Below, piece after piece: positions 5,099 to 9,487 of a stretch of DNA of 9,487 nucleotides. The DNA lies in contig CALKVD010000086.1 in NCBI GenBank assembly GCA_937996615.1, positions 1-9,487 on the forward strand. Reading direction: 5' to 3'. The notes under the pieces were generated by a model. That model was not told where the DNA came from. It did not search any database and saw nothing but the letters and a program-made list of their open reading frames with translations. The stretch's first letter is position 1; each line of letters opens with the position of its first letter. This DNA is from an uncultured Rickettsiales bacterium. Lineage in GTDB: Bacteria > Pseudomonadota > Alphaproteobacteria > Rickettsiales > Midichloriaceae. The position numbers and the translations under genes are program-made.

Positions 5099-6604
5099 TC
5101 AATAGATAACTTGAATCATTGAAGAATATTGAGGATTTTTTAAGATATCGGCTAAATTCCTTGCAATTGCTTCGTTTTTTGCTATAATCACATCACTAAA
5201 AAATGAAATAGCAGGACTTGGATTCATTCTCGCATAGGTTTGCCCTTTGATTTTTGCCACAACGATGTAAGTTTTCATACAAAGTTGAGTGTAGGCTATA
5301 TGAGATGTGCCAAATATAACTTCTGGATAATCTTTGAATAGAAAGTTTCCATCATCTTTTTTAAGATCAATCAAAACCCAGCCATCAGCTTCGTTAAAAA
5401 TGAATGGGCTAGTTTTGCCTAATTTTTTGGCATGTTGGATATTGAAAAACGGATATGTGCTAACATGGGTTTGGTAATGATCCATAACGTCGGTCACTAG
5501 CTTTTGATATTGAAAATAGATTTGGTTGTTCGGCGAATACTTGGGAGTTTGAATATTTTTGGCTTGAATTGTAATAAAAATCAAAATGATTAATCCAATT
5601 ATGTGTTGATTTATTAGTTTGATAGGATTGGAGGAATGGTATAGGATAATCGGGATAAAAATAGTCATGCCATAAACTAAAATCCAATCCATATTCATTC
5701 TGCTGCCGCCATCTTTAATCAGCGAGATGAGGCATATAGCTAAGATTGAGGTTATAAGAATTGCAAGTTGCCAGTATTTTTGTTTTTTATTCTGTAGTAC
5801 TAGCCAAAATAAGGTCAATAGGCATGCGATGTGTGGTAAAACTTTCACTATTTTTTTGACTGAAACACTATGGCTTTTAGGTAAAGAAAACGAACAGGCC
5901 CAATACCCATCGCCCCAAAGGTAAAGAAAAAATACAACTAATCCAATTGCGATTGACAACGCTATACCCAATGATATCCAATATTTACGATCAAAAAAGA
6001 TTGCTAGGACGGCTGTTGTGCCAACCAACAGTATTACAGTTTGTTTAAAGCCGGTGCCAATTCCTATGATGCAACCTATATAAATGTAGTGCCGCAAAGT
6101 TTTATGATCAAGCAGGCAAAGAGAGGCGAGGAGAACGCTGCAAAAAAGCAAAAACATCTCCATTCTTGCAAGATCGAGCCATTTATGGAATAAAACAACA
6201 AGAAAAAACATTAAAATACTGATTATACTTGTCATTCTGCTATTATATTCTCTGATCCATAGGCGCCACAAGGTTATGCATATGCCAACTAATGGTAGGG
6301 TAATATAGAAAAAACGCAGCAGTGGTAATGTTGTTTCAAAACCGAAAAATTCCATCGCTTTTGACCAAATCCAGCCAGAGAGATAGAAGAGCCCTGGGTA
6401 TATAGTGATTTGAGTATCTGTTGTTGCTTGAGTATTATAGAGATTATGCAGATCAGAGACGATTATGCTCATCGTTGTTCCTTCTTGCCATTCTAAAAAA
6501 CCAGAAAAAGTTAGGCGTTGAAATAAAAGTTTGGCAACATTAGCATCGAAGATTAATAGAATAGCGAACAGAAAGTAGAAATAATAGCTATGTTTATAAG
6601 CCAT
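5099..6604 (-). CDS. Polytopic membrane protein, probable GT-C glycosyltransferase
   Basis: This 501-residue protein has about ten hydrophobic segments from residue 7 to about 347, followed by a hydrophilic domain of about 150 residues. The first membrane segment (7-28) is followed by a loop holding acidic residues (LEWQEGTT, 37-44) and then TIYPGLFYLSGW (67-78). This arrangement, acidic residues in the first outer loop and a YP-x-x-Y motif before the second segment, is typical of GT-C enzymes such as the ArnT/PMT (GT39) and RgtA-like groups, which use lipid-linked sugars on the outer face of the inner membrane. Other conspicuous loop motifs are DLARMEM (144-150), GFKQT (185-189) and KDGGSRMN (297-304). 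Donor and acceptor cannot be deduced. No glycan or lipopolysaccharide genes are adjacent. The ATG at 6604 is chosen because the first membrane segment follows at once; no Shine-Dalgarno sequence is seen. Confidence 0.7.
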   Translation of the reverse strand: MAYKHSYYFYFLFAILLIFDANVAKLLFQRLTFSGFLEWQEGTTMSIIVSDLHNLYNTQATTDTQITIYPGLFYLSGWIWSKAMEFFGFETTLPLLRFFYITLPLVGICITLWRLWIREYNSRMTSIISILMFFLVVLFHKWLDLARMEMFLLFCSVLLASLCLLDHKTLRHYIYIGCIIGIGTGFKQTVILLVGTTAVLAIFFDRKYWISLGIALSIAIGLVVFFLYLWGDGYWACSFSLPKSHSVSVKKIVKVLPHIACLLTLFWLVLQNKKQKYWQLAILITSILAICLISLIKDGGSRMNMDWILVYGMTIFIPIILYHSSNPIKLINQHIIGLIILIFITIQAKNIQTPKYSPNNQIYFQYQKLVTDVMDHYQTHVSTYPFFNIQHAKKLGKTSPFIFNEADGWVLIDLKKDDGNFLFKDYPEVIFGTSHIAYTQLCMKTYIVVAKIKGQTYARMNPSPAISFFSDVIIAKNEAIARNLADILKNPQYSSMIQVIY

Positions 6605-6752
6605 AAAATTTGAGGTAAAGCTTGGTTTTGTTGTTTATATCAATTCTTGAATATAAAGCGTAACAGCATAATATAATAATATTTTTATATTATGGATAAT
6701 TAGATTGGCGACTCTAAATTCAACTTGTTATACTACTATATACATATAAAAG

Positions 6753-6779
6753 CAAAGTCAAGCTAATAATCTGGCTTTG
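6753..6779 (-). terminator. Possible terminator downstream of hscB
   Basis: On the minus strand CAAAGCC pairs with GACTTTG (seven pairs, one of them G-U) across a 13-nt loop, followed by CTTTTATAT. It starts about 59 nt after the hscB stop codon. The T-run is short, so this is a weak candidate. Confidence 0.35.
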
Positions 6780-6789
6780 TTAAGAACAA

Positions 6790-6811
6790 AAATTTAGTAG
6801 AAATTTAGTAG
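6790..6811. repeat. Perfect 11-bp tandem duplication
   Basis: AAATTTAGTAG occurs twice back to back (6790-6800 and 6801-6811) in the gap between hscB and the GT-C-like gene. It is probably a replication-slippage product; the period is not a multiple of three and no gene covers it. Confidence 0.8.
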
Positions 6812-6837
6812 CATCATTGAGATATGATACTGTATTA

Positions 6838-7500
6838 TTATAGCATTTGGTTAATTTTTTCTATTATCTCCTGTTGAAAACGTAAAATAAATTTTAACTT
6901 AATCGAGTGACTATATGCACGGTCGTGGTCATTTTTTTCTAGATTCTCACCGATAGCATGAATCATTTCATGGGCAAGGTATTGAAATTCTTCAATTAAT
7001 TTTTGGCATTCAAAAATTGAGTTAGCATTTTCGAGTTTTTCACGCCACATAAATGCTTCCAGGAATAGGACATTATTTGAGTGGCTATGGTTGTGGTCGC
7101 TTGCAACTTCGTCCATGTCATAACCATGTTGAGTCAAGATATAGTGAGCTCTTTCTGCAGGGGAGGAAAGAACAGCAAAAGCTTTGTTGTATAATGCACT
7201 GTTTTCAGTTGCTATTTGTTTTTCTATTGCAGTTGATTTGACGAATCTATCTGGATGTAGAAGATTGAGGTATTCAGTTAGTTTTTTTTCTAGTTCTGCG
7301 TTTGCTATTCTGAACACTTCTTTCATTCCAAACCAAGCAAAATAATCATTGGGCATCACATGGGCTATCGGTAGCACCTTCTGGCAGTTGTGACAAAACA
7401 ACGCTGGAAGAGTCTTGCTGTTGCAATGAGGGCAGAGGGTATTTTTATTATTATTGCCGTTGTTATGATCTCCATTATCTGTAGTTTTTACTTCAGTCAT
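6838..7500 (-). CDS. hscB: Fe-S cluster co-chaperone HscB with tetracysteine N-terminus
   Basis: HscB is the J-protein partner of the Hsp70 HscA; it delivers the scaffold IscU and stimulates release of its Fe-S cluster. The J-domain (about 51-122) has NDYFAWFGM at its start, the diagnostic HPD at 82-84 within LLHPDRF, and FAVLSSPAERAHYIL (108-122). The C-terminal three-helix IscU-binding domain (about 143-220) follows, with FLEAFMWREKLE (146-157). Ahead of the J-domain is CPHC at 23-26 and CHNC at 36-39, a likely zinc site; I know this from human mitochondrial HSCB, whereas E. coli HscB (171 residues) lacks it. Residues 1-20 are hydrophilic and Asn-rich. At 220 residues the length is closer to the human form than to E. 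coli. No other isc gene lies in the window. Its own promoter probably lies just upstream. Confidence 0.92.
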   Translation of the reverse strand: MTEVKTTDNGDHNNGNNNKNTLCPHCNSKTLPALFCHNCQKVLPIAHVMPNDYFAWFGMKEVFRIANAELEKKLTEYLNLLHPDRFVKSTAIEKQIATENSALYNKAFAVLSSPAERAHYILTQHGYDMDEVASDHNHSHSNNVLFLEAFMWREKLENANSIFECQKLIEEFQYLAHEMIHAIGENLEKNDHDRAYSHSIKLKFILRFQQEIIEKINQML

Positions 7501-7537
7501 GAAAGCTGTTTATAAAAAAATTTTGTTATAATAAACA

Positions 7538-7566
7538 TTTATATAAATTTTTATTTATATAAGCAA
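7538..7566 (-). promoter_or_regulatory. Possible sigma70 promoter of hscB
   Basis: On the minus strand TTGCTT (7566-7561) and TATAAA (7543-7538) are spaced 17 nt apart, leaving a leader of about 30 nt before the hscB ATG. The region is very A/T-rich, so other -10 registers are possible. It suggests hscB can be transcribed separately from gmk, from which it is 111 bp away. Confidence 0.45.
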
Positions 7567-7611
7567 CAGTCTTGATAGAATTTTGTGATAAAAATGTAAT
7601 ATAACCTAACC

Positions 7612-8310
7612 TTATCCTAAAAGGTTATTATTGCTTTCATCGCTATTTATTAAATTTTTTAGAAGAAAATTAATATCCTGTTGAATTAAGCTTTCAACAA
7701 ATTCTGGTAATCCTGTTCTTCGTTCTTTTTTGAGACGCTCAGCTCTCAGAATCGAATGTAATTTATCTAAGCTATCTTCGAGGCATCTGTTGATGATCAC
7801 GTAATCATATTCATGCCAGTGACACAGTTCCCAGTTTGCCTCTTCGAGACGCCTATGCATCACTTCTTTACTATCCTGGTTGCGGCCGCTCAGTCTTTTA
7901 AACAACTCTTCTTTACAAGGAGGTAGAATAAAAACACTGACCATATCCTGTCTGGCTCTTGATAAAATCTGGCGATGTCCTTGCCAATCGATTTCAAACA
8001 ATACATCTTCGCCGGCGGCTAAAAGAGTGCTAACCGATTGTTTTGGGGTTCCATAGAGATGGCCAAAAAGCTCGACATATTCGAGGAAATCATTGTTTTC
8101 TATCATTTCTTTAAATCTATCAACACCGACAAAATGGTAATGGATTCCCTCAACTTCATTGCTTCTTTTGGGGCGAGTTGTATAGGAAACCGAATGATGG
8201 ATATGTTCGTCTGACTCAAGCAACATTCTCGCTAAAGTTGTTTTTCCAACACCAGAAGGGGCTGATATGACCATTATTAACCCGTGTCTTTTGATATTGT
8301 GATCAATCAT
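7612..8310 (-). CDS. gmk: Guanylate kinase
   Basis: Gmk phosphorylates GMP to GDP with ATP in the cytoplasm, an essential step of purine salvage and synthesis. The P-loop is APSGVGKTTL (17-26). The GMP-binding region follows as HSVSYTTRPKR (39-49) with EGIHYHF (54-60) and NDFLEYVELFGHLYGT (73-88). The central strand IDWQG is at 107-111, and the lid with GRNQDSKEVMHRRLEEA is at 142-158. The length of 232 is slightly above the usual 205-220, the surplus being a hydrophilic C-terminal tail after about residue 208. The ATG at 8310 overlaps the end of gshB by 8 bp, so the two are almost certainly co-transcribed and translationally coupled. GGGA lies just three bases before the ATG, too close for a normal Shine-Dalgarno sequence. 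Confidence 0.97.
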   Translation of the reverse strand: MIDHNIKRHGLIMVISAPSGVGKTTLARMLLESDEHIHHSVSYTTRPKRSNEVEGIHYHFVGVDRFKEMIENNDFLEYVELFGHLYGTPKQSVSTLLAAGEDVLFEIDWQGHRQILSRARQDMVSVFILPPCKEELFKRLSGRNQDSKEVMHRRLEEANWELCHWHEYDYVIINRCLEDSLDKLHSILRAERLKKERRTGLPEFVESLIQQDINFLLKNLINSDESNNNLLG

Positions 8311-9307
8311 TTATCCCATAAAATTTGTGCGTTATTTCAACCATAGATTGTGCCAAATATCGCCCGATATCGATATCATATAATCTTGAATATTCTTGCA
8401 GACCAGTTGGTGAAGTAGTGTTTATCTCTATCACATATCCGTCTATCATGTCAATAGCTGCAAATATTATCTTGAGTTGCTGTAGCTTTTTTGCAACATC
8501 TTCTGCTATTTTTGCTTCGTTTTCAGTAATGCCGATTCTCAGTGCAGTGGCGCCTTGGCATAAGTTACTCAAAAATCCACCAGTTTTTGGTTTTCTTTTA
8601 ATGCTGCCAAGAATTTCTCCATTAAAAACAAAAATACGTTTGTCGCCATTGGTAACTTCGGCTAAATATTTTTGAGCTATTATTGGATTGTGGTTCTGAT
8701 TTTTTAGATATTTTATTACTTCTTGGTATGATAGCACTTTGTCAGTATGAAAAACCCCTGAGCCACCACAAGCAAACAGTGGCTTAAGAACTATTCCCTG
8801 ATGTTTTTTGCTAAAATCTACAATAGATTTGACATTCGCTGTTATTAAAGTTTCAGGGCAGTTTTTGGGACATAAAGTTAGAGGAAGGATTTTTTCGCAA
8901 TGATTTCGCAAACTGGTTGGATCATTTAAAATTAAAGTTTGGTTTGCTATCTTTTCTAGCAACATTGTCGCTGTTATATAAGCCATATCAACCGGAGGAT
9001 CATTCCTTATTAAAACCAAAAAAACCTCAGCTAGGTTGAGTCGTTTGTTGTTTTCAATTGGTTTGCAATTAAATCCACTATCGTTACTTTCGAGCAAGAC
9101 GATTTGGCCATCAGCATATATTTGTTCATCTTCCAAAATCAAATCTTTTTGCCTATACCAAAAAATTTCGAATCCCAACTTCGCAAGATTATAGGCAATT
9201 AAAAGAGTGGTGTCACGCAATGGATTCAGGCTAGAATAGTCATCAGCCTGAATCGCAACAATTTGTTTTTTGTTTTGAGTTAATTTTTTCTTGGTAGCAA
9301 AAGTCAT
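8303..9307 (-). CDS. gshB: Glutathione synthetase
   Basis: GshB joins glycine to gamma-glutamylcysteine using ATP, the second step of glutathione synthesis. It is a 334-residue ATP-grasp enzyme (E. coli 316). Family motifs in order are VLIRNDPPVDMAYITAT (98-114), LNDPTSLRNHCEK (127-139), VLKPLFACGGSGVF (173-186), AQKYLAEVTNGDKRI (211-225), and IDMIDGYVIEINTTSPTGLQ (285-304), which holds the metal and substrate ligands Asp286 and Asn296. One departure: where E. coli has TRGNL in the flexible loop, this protein has FLSNL (245-249), so the usual Arg is a Leu. The first 14 residues are a Lys/Gln-rich lead-in. No gshA is in the window. It lies 20 bp after the unrecognised gene at the right edge and overlaps gmk by 8 bp. 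Confidence 0.95.
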   Translation of the reverse strand: MTFATKKKLTQNKKQIVAIQADDYSSLNPLRDTTLLIAYNLAKLGFEIFWYRQKDLILEDEQIYADGQIVLLESNDSGFNCKPIENNKRLNLAEVFLVLIRNDPPVDMAYITATMLLEKIANQTLILNDPTSLRNHCEKILPLTLCPKNCPETLITANVKSIVDFSKKHQGIVLKPLFACGGSGVFHTDKVLSYQEVIKYLKNQNHNPIIAQKYLAEVTNGDKRIFVFNGEILGSIKRKPKTGGFLSNLCQGATALRIGITENEAKIAEDVAKKLQQLKIIFAAIDMIDGYVIEINTTSPTGLQEYSRLYDIDIGRYLAQSMVEITHKFYGIND

Positions 9308-9327
9308 GTTAAAAATATGATTATATG

Positions 9328-9487
9328 TTAGTACGTAGTGCTATGGTAGCACGTGGCACTTTTGCCATAAGCTTCCAAAACACCATCGGCTATATACTGA
9401 ATTTGATATGTGGTTGCAACTAATCCACAATCATCGCTGTGGCAAATCACTGCAAAATTACCAGTATGATCATCAATTCTAAAATTT
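9328..9487 (-). CDS. 3' end of an unrecognised gene, truncated by the window edge
   Basis: An open minus-strand frame enters from the right edge and ends at TAA (9328-9330), 20 bp before gshB. The 52 visible residues run from NFRIDDHTGNF through ICHSDDCGLV to YGKSATCYHSTTY. They include three cysteines and are not low-complexity, and the tight spacing to gshB in the same direction supports a real gene in the same operon. Three cysteines within about 32 residues are more typical of a secreted or metal-binding protein than of most cytoplasmic ones, but no family is recognised. A 6-bp inverted repeat (GTGCTA/TAGCAC) near 9338-9352 falls inside its last codons. Confidence 0.6.
   Translation of the reverse strand, partial: NFRIDDHTGNFAVICHSDDCGLVATTYQIQYIADGVLEAYGKSATCYHSTTY

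Noticed and set aside
6756..6780. Minus-strand TTGACT as the promoter of the GT-C-like gene
   Set aside because: The box is good but the only properly spaced -10 candidate (TAGTAG) is poor and the leader would be about 130 nt.
7608..7626. 6-bp inverted repeat AACCTT/AAGGTT across the gmk stop as a terminator
   Set aside because: No T-tract follows on the minus strand and the stem is short; it could easily be chance.
9160..9185. TTTCGAATCCC resembling a tRNA T-loop
   Set aside because: It lies inside the well-supported gshB coding region and no matching acceptor, D or anticodon arms are present.
9338..9352. GTGCTA/TAGCAC hairpin before gshB as an operator or attenuator
   Set aside because: It lies within the last codons of the upstream reading frame and has only six pairs; no supporting sequence follows.

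Overview
This AT-rich (roughly one third G+C by eye) 9.5 kb window is bacterial chromosome and most resembles an alphaproteobacterium, plausibly a host-associated (Rickettsiales- or Holosporales-like) lineage. This rests on the form of the L34 protein, the alphaproteobacterial type of family-4 uracil-DNA glycosylase, low G+C, runs of A/T, loose gene packing and a decayed insertion sequence. The placement is an inference; no rRNA gene is present to test it.

Layout. Positions 1-366 hold no supportable gene but contain several inverted repeats, one of which brackets the probable -10 box of the first gene. Next, on the + strand, come a Vat/CatB-type hexapeptide acetyltransferase (367-1008) and a small BamE/SmpA-like lipoprotein (1136-1522) with its own promoter and a downstream hairpin. 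The gap 1523-2093 carries the remains of an IS5-family transposase (minus strand, about 1735-1905) and a nest of inverted repeats. A family-4-type uracil-DNA glycosylase (2094-3080, minus) is divergent from rpmH (3177-3317) and rnpA (3409-4065). A near-perfect sigma70 promoter (3074-3102) drives rpmH-rnpA, and its -35 box overlaps the udg start codon. The place after rnpA, where yidD/yidC commonly lie, is instead occupied by an unrecognised membrane-type protein built of repeated hairpins (4227-4997).

The right half is all minus strand: a polytopic GT-C-like membrane protein (5099-6604), the Fe-S co-chaperone HscB with an N-terminal tetracysteine motif (6838-7500), guanylate kinase (7612-8310) overlapping glutathione synthetase by 8 bp (8303-9307), and the 3' end of an unrecognised gene entering from the right (9328-9487).

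The genes are mostly housekeeping: translation (L34), tRNA processing (RNase P protein), DNA repair, nucleotide metabolism, thiol redox and Fe-S assembly. I see no defence system, CRISPR array, phage or complete mobile element. The most unusual items are the enlarged RnpA, the repeat-built orphan after it, the UDG that lacks two Fe-S ligand cysteines and carries an Asn-rich linker, the tetracysteine HscB, the decayed transposase, and the absence of a convincing Shine-Dalgarno sequence before any of the ten visible start codons.
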